A DNA stretch of 25,000 nt from Chara braunii (lineage: Eukaryota; Streptophyta; Charophyceae; Charales; Characeae): assembly GCA_003427395.1 (NCBI GenBank), contig BFEA01000520.1:204752-229751 (forward strand), written 5' to 3'. The notes beneath the pieces were generated by a model, which was given only the letters and a program-made list of their open reading frames with translations, made no database searches and was not told the DNA's origin. Positions 1-9,193 of this stretch are shown piece after piece; within the stretch, counting starts at the first letter, position 1, and the number at the start of each line of letters is the position of its first letter. A program made the translations under genes and the position numbers.

Positions 1-1951
1 CCAACGGTCCCGCCACACTTCTTGATCCAGACCTGCTCTAACCCAAGCAACTATTTTGTTTGGGTTAGCGGCCTGCCCCTGACTCCTTTGTTGACCGCCC
101 TTGCCGCGGCCAGCTGCCTTAGTCTTAACTACGGCAGCGAGGTTACTACCCTCAACACTCTCCACCCTCAGCACTCTCCTCGCCGTCAAACTCTGAACCT
201 TCCACAAGATCAGAAACATCATCGATCTCGGTTTGATTCCCATCGGAATCAACCATCATCAATCAACTACCCTTCTTCTTCCACTCGTGTGGAGTCTTCT
301 TTGTTCTCCCATCCGTAGAAGGGGTTTGAGCTCCACCCAGCGTAGCCTCTAAGTCTAGGGCCTTCTTGCTGAATGACTCAAAGGTGTGATACTCGCGTTG
401 AGCCTCGCTGGCTAATAAATTCCTAATGTCTGTGGGAAGACATCTCAGGAACATGGTCAGCAAGACCTGTGGATTGTACTCCACTCCCGGGACGACGATC
501 AGGCGCTCTACGACTGTGGTAAGTTCCCGCACTGACTTGTACTTTCTAGTATCAAGTTTCAAGAGCCCGTCAGTGGCTATCTGTGCCTGCTGAGGGTTGT
601 GCCAACGAGCCTCCACTAAATCCATAAAGCTTTCAAGAGTATGGGTCTGCGCCCAATCATGCATGTTCTTGCCGAAGCCCTTTGAAGCAACCAATCCGCT
701 TAGCCAACGGGCTGCTGAACCCTCGAAGTAGGATGCAGCAGTAATCACCTCCTCTTCTACCAATGTCCTCTTTGCCCTTACCCACAGTGGCACCGTTCTC
801 AACCATGTGTCGAGAGCCTCATCCTTCTTATCTCCTGAGAAGGTTGCAGGTGGGTTCAGTGGGGTCTTGGGGTACCAAGGATATTGCTGTCCCTGTTGTG
901 AGACAGGTGGCAACTGTGGTGTAGCAACAACCGCTGGACCAGAAGATGAAGAAGCAACAGTCTGAGATAGGGCTACTGTTGATGATACACTTGGTGGTGG
1001 TGTAGACTGAGCGGCATAGAGGCCTGTCATCACTGAGAGTGGCAGCGATGGTAAAGCTGCTGGCCGGATCCCTGGCTTGTGCATGGCATTCAGGATCTGG
1101 TCCAAGGTGTCCTGGATTGCATCCAGTTTACTGTCCATGTATGCATGCATGGAGAGGATGCTCGCCTTTAGAATCTTTTCATTGTTGCTGAGGGCCGAGT
1201 CATCTAATCCTTCTAACGCAGCCTGGTCTGCCTCCCTGCCTTGTAGTCTAGCACTTTTATCTTTGATCTCTTTTTCTCTTTTAGTAGCCTGCCTAAGTTC
1301 CTCCTCTAACCTTAAGCGGATCCTCTTTTAGATCCCTGGCTTGTGCATGGCATTCAGGATCTGGTCCAAGGTGTCCTGGATTGCATCCAGTTTACTGTCC
1401 ATGTATGCATGCATGGACAGGATGCTCGCCTTCAGAATCTTTTCATTGTTGTTGAGGGCCGAGTCATCTAATCCTTCTAACGCAGCCTGGTCTGCCTCCC
1501 TGCCCTGTAGTCGAGCACTTTTATCTTTGATCTCTTTTTCTCTTTTAGTAGCCTGCCTAAGTTCCTCCTCTAACCTTAAGCGGATCCTCTCTACTTGTTG
1601 GAGCTCCATCTGCTCCCGGGTGTGTGGAGGCGGCGAGCTAAACTGCAAGCCCGCCATTTGACTAGTGCCAACCCCTGACGTACTGGAGATTGACTGTGAA
1701 CTGGTCCGCATGCCTAGCCCTTGACCAGTTGAGTTCGCAGCAGTTGCTGCGGAAGTAGCATTACTCATTGATACCGCCCAAGCGGTTGTTGCTTCTCTTG
1801 CAGCCTCAAGACTACGGGCCCTGGCTTCAGCCCTTAATCTTCTCTCTTCTCCCGGTTGTAGGGTCTGGAACACTCTAGGGATTCTAAGGGATGTTAGCCT
1901 TGTTAACCTCCTATCGTTATCTGCACATCCCTCACCCCCTGATCCACTCAA
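1..1951 (-). pseudogene. gag: Element A gag (capsid/nucleocapsid precursor), broken
   Basis: The frame from 1951 to 1328 gives a Ser/Thr/Ala-rich N-terminus and a charged, probably coiled-coil segment (EQMELQQVERIRLRLEEEL). It stops at the joint of a tandem duplication. The frame resumes to 263 with a retrotransposon gag domain: a W-rich helix region, then EARWHNPQQAQ, VRELTTVVERL and FLRCLP. An in-frame TGA at 261-263 interrupts it, after which an acidic stretch (NQTEIDDVSDL) matches the start of the long frame in D. A frameshift near 150-170 follows, then a segment ending in EVWRDRW at the window edge, just before where D has its zinc knuckle. No ATG opens the frame; it starts at a TTG after an in-frame TAG, so the true start is unclear or lost. 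Confidence 0.8.
1067..1590. repeat. Direct tandem duplication, 260-bp copies at 264-bp offset
   Basis: Copy 1 is 1067-1326 and copy 2 is 1331-1590, separated by four bases (ttta). I count five mismatches between them, so about 98 percent identity. The 264-bp offset is 88 codons, so the gag frame is kept across the copies, but the joint itself creates a TAA stop on the minus strand. The duplicated block encodes the coiled-coil and MHAYMDSKLDAIQDTLDQIL segment. A GGATCC stands at both block boundaries (1066 and 1320 regions). Confidence 0.95.
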
Positions 1952-3258
1952 TAGGATAGGCAGACGCTGTCTGCACTAATGTCCTCGCTGGAACCTACCG
2001 CAGCATGCGTCTGACCGGATCTTAAAATAAATAAATAAATGTCCGGCGAGTTACCTAGCCTACTAGTCAAGTGGCATCAACAGCATCTTCTCAAACTATA
2101 CACATTGCCTAAGTCTTATCCTGATTAGTCTGCACAGAAGATTGGAGAGGAACTGACTATGGTAGATTACAGTCCTATCTCTAGTCTGTCTGTTAGGTGT
2201 CAGCAATTGGTCAACCAACTAATCAAAATAAAATTCAGACTAATGTGAGCAGATGTATGCGCAATGGATATGTCAGTGATGTACAGTTGAGTTCACAATT
2301 GGAATCCCCTTCCCCTATATCCAACGTACCTGTGAGCATCATCAAGCTGCGGTGTCTAAGGTGTGCAACCACGGCCCACACTTGTGCCCAAGAAGTATGC
2401 TTATGACCAGCCTGCCCCTTTGTTTATCCTCGCGTGCAACGAGCCTTACGTCTGAATGATCTGGCTGATCAGGAGGGATTTAAGGAGAGCCCCCATCTCC
2501 TCAGCAATTATTTAACGTCGCAAACAGGACGACGATCACAGCCAGTGAACAGTTCAGACCCCAACCAGAAATGTTTATAGACGGTCTGGGAGCGTCTCAA
2601 TAGGACTAATCAGTCCGCACACCCCTTTCCATCAGCGCAGCAAAGAGCGTCAATGGACAAAGCAGCCATCGCATGCGTGTACTAATCCCATTGGGTTGGC
2701 ATGGTGACCGTGACCCACGTGCTTCGACCAGGGCCCTTCAGAGGCACCGCCCTCTCCTGCCAGATGCGCCACCAGGAAGAATGTCGTCTCTCAAGATAGA
2801 GCGCACACGACTCCTTACCAAAGAGAGGACACTCAAGTTGGACTCACTTCCTCACGGTAAGAAGAGATTGAGAGGGTAGNAAGATAGAGCGCACACGACT
2901 CCTTACCAAAGAGAGGACACTCAAGTTGGACTCACTTCCTCACGGTAAGAAGAGATTGAGAGGGTAGATAAGGAATGGGAATAACGTACCTGGAGATAGC
3001 TGCCCCCAACCACAGATTTCTCACCAATTGGGCTGATGTGCATTTCGATGACCGGTCAATAGCCTCGGTACCACCCACAACGCAATGTAGTGCCACCTCA
3101 GCCAAAATGCCACATCAGCATACTCTCATCCAGCGGCTGGCGTCTCTACCTAGGCCCCGCTAATCAACCAGCGGCAAAGTATTCTCCCTGCACATGAAGC
3201 ATCCTCAGCGCACCAAGTTACAATGTCACCGGTGTCAGGTAAGCGGTGATCACAACCA
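1952..3258 (-). other. Untranslated leader of element A (gene-free)
   Basis: About 1.3 kb lies between the primer-binding site and the gag frame of A. Short frames exist on both strands but none has recognisable domains or gag-like composition. It holds a TAAA run near 2024-2039 and an 87-bp duplication around an N at 2880. TGCCACATCAGCA near 3108 resembles the repeated motif in the leader of element B. Interpreted as 5' leader; nothing else was recognised. Confidence 0.55.
2793..2967. repeat. Identical 87-bp direct repeat flanking a single N
   Basis: 2793-2879 and 2881-2967 are identical, with one N at 2880 between them. Two perfect copies meeting exactly at an N are best explained by a mis-joined contig overlap rather than by a biological duplication. 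Confidence 0.93.
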
Positions 3259-3270
3259 GCTCCGATACCA
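3259..3270 (-). promoter_or_regulatory. Primer-binding site of element A (initiator-Met tRNA type)
   Basis: The minus strand reads TGGTATCGGAGC three bases after the CA end of the LTR. It differs at one base from the well-known plant tRNA-iMet primer site TGGTATCAGAGC. The arrangement LTR-CA, ATT, TGGTATC is typical of plant LTR retrotransposons. It fixes the orientation of element A and of its LTR. Confidence 0.8.
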
Positions 3271-3841
3271 AATTGCAAGGAATATGAGTGTGAGCAATAT
3301 ACATAAAACCAAGTTGCGAAATCACACAGCTGAGCAACTAATAGTATCCCAAGTAGAGAGTACAAATGCACCGAGAAAACCATCCATAAAGACCAATACA
3401 ATGAAGTATTGAGCCAATGTCCAAGCTCGTAGGCCACACCAACACAGTATCCAGAGTCGCTCTCTCTGTCTGGCGCACAGCGCCCAGCCTACTCTACCAT
3501 ACTACCCTACTCTACAGCTGGTTCACACAACAGGATCACTTCGGCTCATGTCCACACCATCGGCGACCTCTCTTCATGTACCAGGTACGTATCTCGTCAC
3601 CCTCAATCAGACCTTGATTACCCCACACAGCGCCTCACTCCCTGAAGACCACCCGATCATCCGCTGTACCCCCTGGCGCCTAGCAGCCCGGCTATGGCCG
3701 CCTGCGCCCAGCTGCCCTGCAGCGCCCCACTTCACCTCTCGCGCCCCGTCAGCGCCCTTGGCAGCAGCGCAGCATCAAGCGAGAGCGCATCAGCACTTCC
3801 GCATTGCCAGCGCTGGCCAGAATGCCTGGCCTGGGCTGCCT

Positions 3842-3860
3842 CACTTCCTTTCTGGAAGTG
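3842..3860. other. LTR hairpin with 5-base loop (A copy)
   Basis: CACTTCC, loop TTTCT, GGAAGTG: a perfect 7-bp stem. Element D has a hairpin with the same loop length at the matching position (16995-17015), with different stem bases that still pair. Confidence 0.6.
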
Positions 3861-3911
3861 GCAGCCTGCTGCATGCTGCGTGTGGCCTGGCTTATGCAGC
3901 AGGCCCGGCTG

Positions 3912-3929
3912 GAAGCTTCCAGAAGCTTC
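3912..3929. promoter_or_regulatory. Perfect heat-shock element in LTR A
   Basis: GAAgcTTCcaGAAgcTTC gives four alternating nGAAn/nTTCn units with exact 2-base spacing, the consensus for trimeric heat-shock factor binding. It lies about 420 bp into the LTR in element orientation and about 50 bp before the 3842-3860 hairpin. The LTR of D carries a three-unit version at the same relative place. Binding is inferred from the consensus only. Confidence 0.65.
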
Positions 3930-4277
3930 CGGTTGGGCCTCAGACCCTGTGCCCAGGCCGAGACTTACAGTTGCGGGCCTGGGCCCTTTACAGTTGGGTG
4001 CGGCCTGAGTCTCAGGACTTAAGCTGTTAGCTGCATCTGCGCAGGGCCCCCAGCTAGGTGCGTCGGCTGTACTGTTTTTCCAAAGGCCGACGGCCTGCTT
4101 CTCAATGTATCGGCCCTGCTTTGGTGTATAGGTGCCCAGGCACAACTTTCGAGGCCTGGGCCAACTGTATGGCGCAGCTTAGTGAGGCTCGCGCGTTCAC
4201 TCAACCAACTGACGCGCTGCAAGAGCCTGAATACCCACATACGGAAATGTCGAATTTGGCCTGTGACGAATATTCAG

Positions 4278-4300
4278 GCCCGCCTTCACTTAGGGCGGGC
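4278..4300. other. Conserved GC-rich hairpin near the start of LTR A
   Basis: GCCCGCC and GGGCGGGC pair around the loop TTCACTTA. The block is conserved in the LTR of D (17307-17330) with one difference, although the flanking LTR sequence is strongly diverged. It lies about 50 bp inside the LTR in element orientation in both. Confidence 0.6.
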
Positions 4301-4352
4301 ACTTGGCTTGCTGGGGCCTTGGCCCAGAACAATGTGATGTCTGATAGGGACA

Positions 4353-4702
4353 CTTGAGGGTTTGTTCCTCACAGTTGTCATATTCTCAGAAATTAGATTT
4401 AGTTCTTTTCTGAAAATCGCATCTCTACTCTACTTCGCAATTTTTTTTTTTTCAAAATCGCATTTTTGTGAAAACCGAAACTTTGCGGAATCTGGCCTAG
4501 ATCTCGCTCATAGTACTCTTCTGACATGCCTCACTCATAGCAGATCGACAGACACACAAAAAAAAAGAAGGGGGGGGTAATCTTCTTCTTTCATTTTATT
4601 TATTTATTTAGTCTGTTGATTAGGACCGGGAGGAAAGTATAGCTGGGTTGGTTACCTACCTGCGTTTTCCCTCCCACCCACCCCTTCGCATGCATTCCCG
4701 GA
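4353..4702. other. Spacer between elements A and B, with an orphan polypurine tract
   Basis: No gene was recognised. It has an 11-13 base T run near 4440, repeated AAAATCGCAT, a polypurine stretch at 4558-4577 (A9-G-AA-G8) followed by TAAT, and TTTA repeats near 4595-4610. The purine tract looks like the one before an LTR 3' end (compare 8613-8626) but no LTR follows it. The last 60 bases may be the diverged end of B's 5' LTR, since CCGGATTGGTAC resembles the 3' LTR end of B; this is weak. Confidence 0.4.
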
Positions 4703-4710
4703 TTGGTACA

Positions 4711-4783
4711 GTGCCACGTCAGCAGTGCCAAATCAGCAACAGTGCCACGTCAGCAGTACCACGTCCAGTGCCACGTCAGCAGT
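4711..4783 (+). repeat. Three copies of an ACGT-core 16-mer in the B leader
   Basis: GTGCCACGTCAGCAGT occurs identically at 4711-4726, 4742-4757 and 4768-4783, with a degenerate GTGCCAAATCAGCA in between. The core GCCACGTCAGC matches the G-box/C-box hybrid sites bound by plant bZIP factors. It sits directly upstream of the gag start, so it could be promoter or leader. TTGGTACAGTGCC at 4703, just before it, is a possible but unproven primer-binding site. Confidence 0.6.
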
Positions 4784-4793
4784 GCCCGCCACC

Positions 4794-6249
4794 ATGACGG
4801 GCTCAGCTCTGGGCATGCCAGGCCAACTGGCCAATGAGTCCATTGCCGAGTTCCGACAGCGCTTCGAAGCTCAGCTCGGACTAATCGAGACTGAGGAACA
4901 GCGCCAGCTGGCAGCCGAGGCTGCCCGCCTACAAGCTGAAGCGGCGGCAACAGTTGAAAAGCAGCGGCTTCAAGCCGAAGCCGAAGCAGATACCCAGGCA
5001 CGCCGCAAGGAGGCCCAGGATCTGTTACAGCGGCATGAAGCCACCAGCATCGAAAAGCTCAAGTTTTGGCACTTTGAACCTTCCCAGGAGCACGACGCCG
5101 CGACACCGGAGGAGCAGCATAAGGAATTTTTGTCCAAGCTCGTGACCCGGTTGCTTTACACCTGTAACCACCTGCAGTCCGAGCTGGCGAATCTCCAGCG
5201 GGCCGTGCGGAACCACAAGGCTCAGCATTGAGGATGCAGCACGTGCACTTGATTCCCGTGTACAGGACTTGCACCAAGACCGGAGACTGGCGAGTCCAGC
5301 AGTGCACCCTCTGCCCGCCAACTGGAGGAACGCGTCGATCACGTAGTAGCAATGCTAGGTGATCTCAGCACCTTCACAGCGCCGGCCACCATCAGCCAGC
5401 AGCTGGACACACTGAAGACCGAGATCAGGCAGCGACAACAGCCGTCTGACCCCGATCGCAGCACCAGCACGGCGAAGCATTACAAAATGCCGACTTTCCG
5501 GATCGAGAAGTTTGATGACTACACACATCAAGACCCGGTCGTCTGGTGGCAAGGATTCACAACGGAGTTGGGGATTCATGAGGATTCCCGAACATCTGTT
5601 CATCGGCGCACTGTTCCTTAACGCCAAGGGAGGATGCCAGATTTGGCTCAGCCATATGGCAACCGTCCACGGCGTCCAGGTCTTCGACCTACACAAGAAG
5701 GTCTCCTGGGAAGACCTGACAAAAGAATGGAAGAAGCGGTTCATCGTTGACGACGCCCCGACGATCGCCATCAACCGCATCTTCACGATGGCTCAAGGAA
5801 ACACAGCGACACGTGATTGGCTCACGGATTGGCAGAAGATCGTGGCGATGCCCGATCTGGACTTGCCATTCCCGCCATCTGCGCCGGGAGTTCTACAACC
5901 GGTCATGCGCCGCTTTGAGCCTCGCGCTTGGTGATCGCGAGCAGTACAACACCTTCACCGAAATCATCAACAAGGCGAGGGAGATCATCAAGACAAACAG
6001 GGCGGCTGCACACGAGAAGTCAACATGGCAGCCAACCTATGTGGAGAAGGTGAAAACTGGTCCGCGGCTGCAGCATGTCGCTGCAGTCCAATCGGACAAC
6101 ATTGTGGAAGACCCGGCAGCCACCCAAGCGTCACGTGAGGGAGATCAGGTAGCAGGTGGCTGCTGTCCAGCCGCGAAGCAACAACAAGTCCTGAGGAAAC
6201 GGGAAGGCGAAAACCGCATCGCCGGCCGAAACGGACAGCCAGTACCAGT
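4794..6249 (+). pseudogene. gag: Element B gag, frameshifted
   Basis: The ATG at 4794 has a strong Kozak context (CCGCCACCATGA) and starts MTGSALGMPGQL; the frame is open a little further upstream but this start is preferred. A long charged coiled-coil follows (QRQLAAEAARLQAEAAATVE). The frame closes at 5229-5231; the coding signal then moves through another frame (5220-5300), back to the first (5300-5570), then to a second (5560-5930, FIGALFLNAKG, WEDLTKEWKKRF) and a third (5880-6248, LGDREQYNTFTEIINKARE). At least four frameshifts are needed. The capsid region with W-rich helices is recognisable; a zinc knuckle is not found and was probably lost in the deletion near 6250. Confidence 0.75.
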
Positions 6250-7020
6250 TTGGCTACGCATATGGAACACCTACGCACCGTTTTGGAGCGGCTACGACAA
6301 GCCAAGTACAAAGCCAACCACGACAAATGCGAATTCGCACGGCAGGAGCTGGAGTACTTGGGACATTATGTGACGCCGCAAGGCATCCGTCCGCTTGCGG
6401 ACAAGATCGAGGCCCTCCGCGTATGGCCCAAGCCCACCAACACCACAGACGTCCATTCATTCATGGGGTTGGCGGGCTACTATCAGCGATTCATCACCGG
6501 GCACTCAAGGATTGCTGCACCTATGACGAGATTACAATCGTCAAAGGTGCCATTCGTATTCAATGACGACGCACGCCGGTCATTCCAAGCACTTAAGACG
6601 GCCATGCTCATGGCACCCGTCCTTAGCATCTATGACCCCACCCTGCCTACGAGAGTGACAACTAACGCTTCTGGCTATGGCATTGGGGCGGTCTTGGAAC
6701 AACACGACGGAGACGACTGGCACCCTGTGGAGTATTTCAGCCACAAAGTGCCTCCCATCAATTCACTTGATGATGCAAGGAAGAAGGAGCTGCTCGCGTT
6801 CGTGATGGCTCTCAAGCGATGGCGACACTTCCTCCTTGGGCGTCATAGGTTCACATGGGTCACGGACAACAACCCATTGACCTACTACAAGACGCAGGAT
6901 ACGGTGAGCAGCACGATCGGACAATGGATGTACTTCATCGACCAATTTAACTTCACACCGAAACATCTCCCCGGCCTCTCCAATCGCGCAACAGATGCAC
7001 TCTCGCGAAGACCTGATCTT
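6250..7020 (+). pseudogene. pol: Element B pol: RT C-terminus and RNase H, N-terminally deleted
   Basis: The frame opens abruptly at the RT thumb (HLRTVLERLRQAKYKANHDK, then YLGHYVTPQGIRP and the connection motif FMGLAGYYQRF). Protease, RT fingers, motif A and the YxDD box are absent, so several hundred codons are missing between gag and this point. RNase H follows: GYGIGAVLEQ, the KKELLAFVMALKRWRHFLLG helix, VTDNNPLTYY and ATDALSRRPD. The first catalytic Asp of RNase H is replaced by Asn (TTNAS, codon 6664-6666), so this domain would be inactive even if expressed. Confidence 0.85.
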
Positions 7021-8602
7021 TGCGCTTTGACAGATCATGCCTTTGCATTCGACGAGGAACTCCAGCGACACTTCATCCGGGGCTATGAGTCTGATACGGA
7101 TTTTGCCACGTTGTATACGCAACTATCTTCGGATCACCCGCCGACCAGCCACTATCGCATCCTCGACGGGTACTTGCTCCTCCACTCGAGAGGCAAGGAC
7201 TTATTGTGTGTCCCACGCGACCGTCGTATTCGGACTCGCCTTCTCGGTGAGTACCATGACTCGCGACTCGCCGGCCATNCTAGAGTCAATCGCACTATTG
7301 CACGAATTCGGCAACGATTCCGATGGCCCGACCTCATTACCAATGTCACTCGGTACTGCAACTCTTGCGAAGTTTGCCGACGAAGCAAACCCCGCAACCG
7401 CAACCCCTACGGCGAGTTGCGCTCGATGCCGATCCCACGGGAACCTGGTCTCTCCATTGCCATGGATGTCACCGGACCATTTCCTCGCGACTGCCTCGGG
7501 CACGACGACATCCTCACGGTCGTGGACCGTTTGAGTAAGTACGCACGTTTTCTCCCTTGCAAGTACTACTCCACGGCTCCCGAGCTGGCACGCCTCTTGC
7601 ACACCGGCTGGATTTGCGGCCACGGTGTACCAGAAGACATAGTCAGCGACCATGACACTCGCTTCATGTCGGCATTTTGGACTGCTCTCATGCAGGAGTC
7701 CGACACGAAGATGAAACCAAGTTCGGCTGCTCATCCACAGACGGACGGGCAACGGAGCGGGCACATCAAACCGCTCAAATGATGCTTCGTACGCTCATCC
7801 GTCCGGACCAGAAAGATTGGGTTGACCGCCTCCCCGACATCGAGTTCGCCTACAACACTTCGGCGCACCCGGCGATCGGCGTGACTCCATTCGAGTTGCA
7901 CCACGGTGGACGAAAAGGCCGTATCTTGGCCGACTCCTCCCACGACCAGCCGACATCAACGCCGCTTGCTCTCCCGCTTCCGTCCGAAAGTACAGGGAAT
8001 TGCTGGCTCAAGCCCGCGCGAATATGCAAAAGGCTCAAGTCCGCATGCAACAGCAAGCCAACAGGCATCGCATGCCATGTCCCATCCGTGCCAGTGATCT
8101 GGTATGGGTCTCCGCGGAAGAGTTTGCACTGGAACAGAATGTTTCACGCAAACTGCTCCCCAAGTGGTTTGGACCATGGCCCGTAACATCAGCCGCGGGT
8201 GATGAGCCCGATGGCCCCTCGTTTGTGATCAACATCCCCCTGCATCTGCTGGTCCATCCAGTCTTTCACGCCTCAAAGCTGGCAACATACACACCAGCTA
8301 AGAGCGACGACTTCCCGGGCCGACGATCGCAGGACCCTCCTTCTATGGATGGTCATCAGGAAGTTGACCGCGTCATCACCGATCGCAAGTACGGCAGCAC
8401 GCCTCGACAGTACAAGGTTAAATTCAAATCATGAGATCGTGACGACACTCGGTGGATTTCAGGAGCAGATTTGAAAGCATCCGCACCGCTGATCTACGCT
8501 CATTACGAAAAGCAAAGGTTAGCTAAGGGACCTCCACGACCTGCCCCTCCCACCCGGACTGTGGTCCCTCCCTCAGACAGACAGCTTCGCCCTCGCAGGT
8601 AA
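7021..8602 (+). pseudogene. int: Element B integrase with chromodomain-like tail, frameshifted
   Basis: The HHCC zinc-binding region (YHDSRLAGH, then CNSCEVC) is followed by the core with Asp in IAMDVTGPF and in VSDHDTRF. A frameshift near 7750, just before the catalytic Glu region, moves coding to the frame giving ERAHQTAQMMLRTLI and AYNTSAHPAIGVTPFELHHG, and another near 7990 moves it to the frame with LVWVSAEEF, RKLLPKWFGPW and HPVFHASKLA. After an in-frame TGA at 8432-8434 the frame continues to TAA at 8600-8602; the span with EVDRVITDRKYG, YKVKF and TRWISGADL looks like a degenerate chromodomain. One N lies at 7269. Confidence 0.82.
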
Positions 8603-8612
8603 GCTCGATTTT

Positions 8613-8626
8613 CAAGGAGGGGGGGG
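8613..8626 (+). promoter_or_regulatory. Polypurine tract of element B
   Basis: CAAGGAGGGGGGGG lies directly before TGTGGCATACTG, the start of the 3' LTR. In LTR retrotransposons this tract primes plus-strand DNA synthesis. Confidence 0.75.
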
Positions 8627-8671
8627 TGTGGCATACTGTGTAGCCACACGGTCCTGTAGGCCCGTTCCGCA

Positions 8672-8837
8672 TTCTCAGCCTAAAAGCCTAGAAATAAGGG
8701 CTTACAGACCCCATGTCGTTTCAACCTGAAAACTGAAAACGAGGGCCTGCAGGCCCTATTTCGTTTTCAGCCTATAACAGGGCCGTTTAGGCCCTGAGTA
8801 TTTTCAGCCTGAAACGGAGGGCCACTTTCGGGCCCTC
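8672..8837. repeat. Array of GGGCC hairpin units in LTR B
   Basis: A TTTTCAGCCT-like phrase starts near 8672, 8719, 8764 and 8801. The last three copies are each followed by a GC-rich palindrome: AGGGCCTGCAGGCCCT (8742-8757, perfect), CAGGGCC/GGCCCTG (8778-8796) and GAGGGCC/GGCCCTC (8817-8837). The first palindrome sits inside a longer imperfect inverted repeat (8733-8770, CTGAAAACGA arms). Confidence 0.7.
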
Positions 8838-9130
8838 ATAAGATCGTCCTGCCCTAGAACTCAGGCAACAAACCAGGGTTTCGGGAACAGACTATTTTTG
8901 GCATGTTCCCCACGCCAGCCTCAACAGGAGCTGCAGCGCCAGCCCCTGGCTTGCCCTAGCATTGGCAAGAGCAGCCTCCTGGACTGCCTCGCCCTGCAGC
9001 TGGAGGCAGTCGGGAGGCAGGCCGAGTAGTACATAGGGAGTTCCCATGCACTTCACGGGGGGTTGTTGGACAGAAGGCAAGAGTACTCTTTAGGATTCGG
9101 CAGCAGCACTCTGGAGGAGCAGCTTAGTGC

Positions 9131-9193
9131 TAGCAGTAGTCTTCAGCGCTGGGCGCTAGTAGCCATAGCAGTAGTCTTCAGCACTGGGCGCTA
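9131..9193 (+). repeat. Direct repeat of 28 bp at 35-bp offset
   Basis: TAGCAGTAGTCTTCAGC(G/A)CTGGGCGCTA occurs at 9131-9158 and 9166-9193 with a single mismatch. The second copy ends inside the first three bases of the 9191-9301 inverted repeat. Confidence 0.9.

Larger units (their letters stand above)
1..4352 (-). mobile_element. Element A: Ty3/gypsy-type LTR retrotransposon, 5' part (LTR, leader, gag)
   Basis: Read on the minus strand from right to left: a TG...CA bounded LTR (4352 to 3274), a spacer of three bases, a primer-binding site close to the plant initiator-Met type, a long leader, and a gag frame that runs off the left edge. The gag resembles that of element D (shared stretches such as VRELT, VERL and VVPG), so A and D belong to one family. 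Protease, RT and integrase would lie left of the window. The copy is dead as it stands because gag contains stops and a frameshift. Target-site duplication cannot be tested because the other end is missing. Confidence 0.8.
3274..4352 (-). repeat. 5' LTR of element A (1079 bp)
   Basis: On the minus strand it begins TGTCCCTATC at 4352 and ends CTTGCA at 3274, next to the primer site. It is alignable in the same orientation with 16375-17384, the 3' LTR of element D: shared blocks include the end TG(C/T)AAGGAA, GCGCCCAGCCTACTC, GAAGACCACCC, CAACCAACTG and CCCGCCTTCACTTAGGG. Several TGGGCC motifs occur (about 3933, 3980, 4156). The right boundary rests on the TG/CA rule and on the position of the matching block in D; it could be off by a few bases. 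Confidence 0.75.

Noticed and set aside
1077-1661. Plus-strand frames across the gag duplication
   Set aside because: They are antisense shadows of the duplicated gag coding and repeat for that reason.
3581-3600. CAGGTACGTAT (and a similar AGGTATGT near 16706) as a plus-strand splice donor
   Set aside because: The LTR is transcribed on the minus strand, and no matching exon or acceptor was seen.
3548-4030. Open frames on both strands of 3548-4240 (up to 160 codons)
   Set aside because: They lie inside the GC-rich LTR of A, have no domain, and the aligned LTR of D does not conserve the frames.
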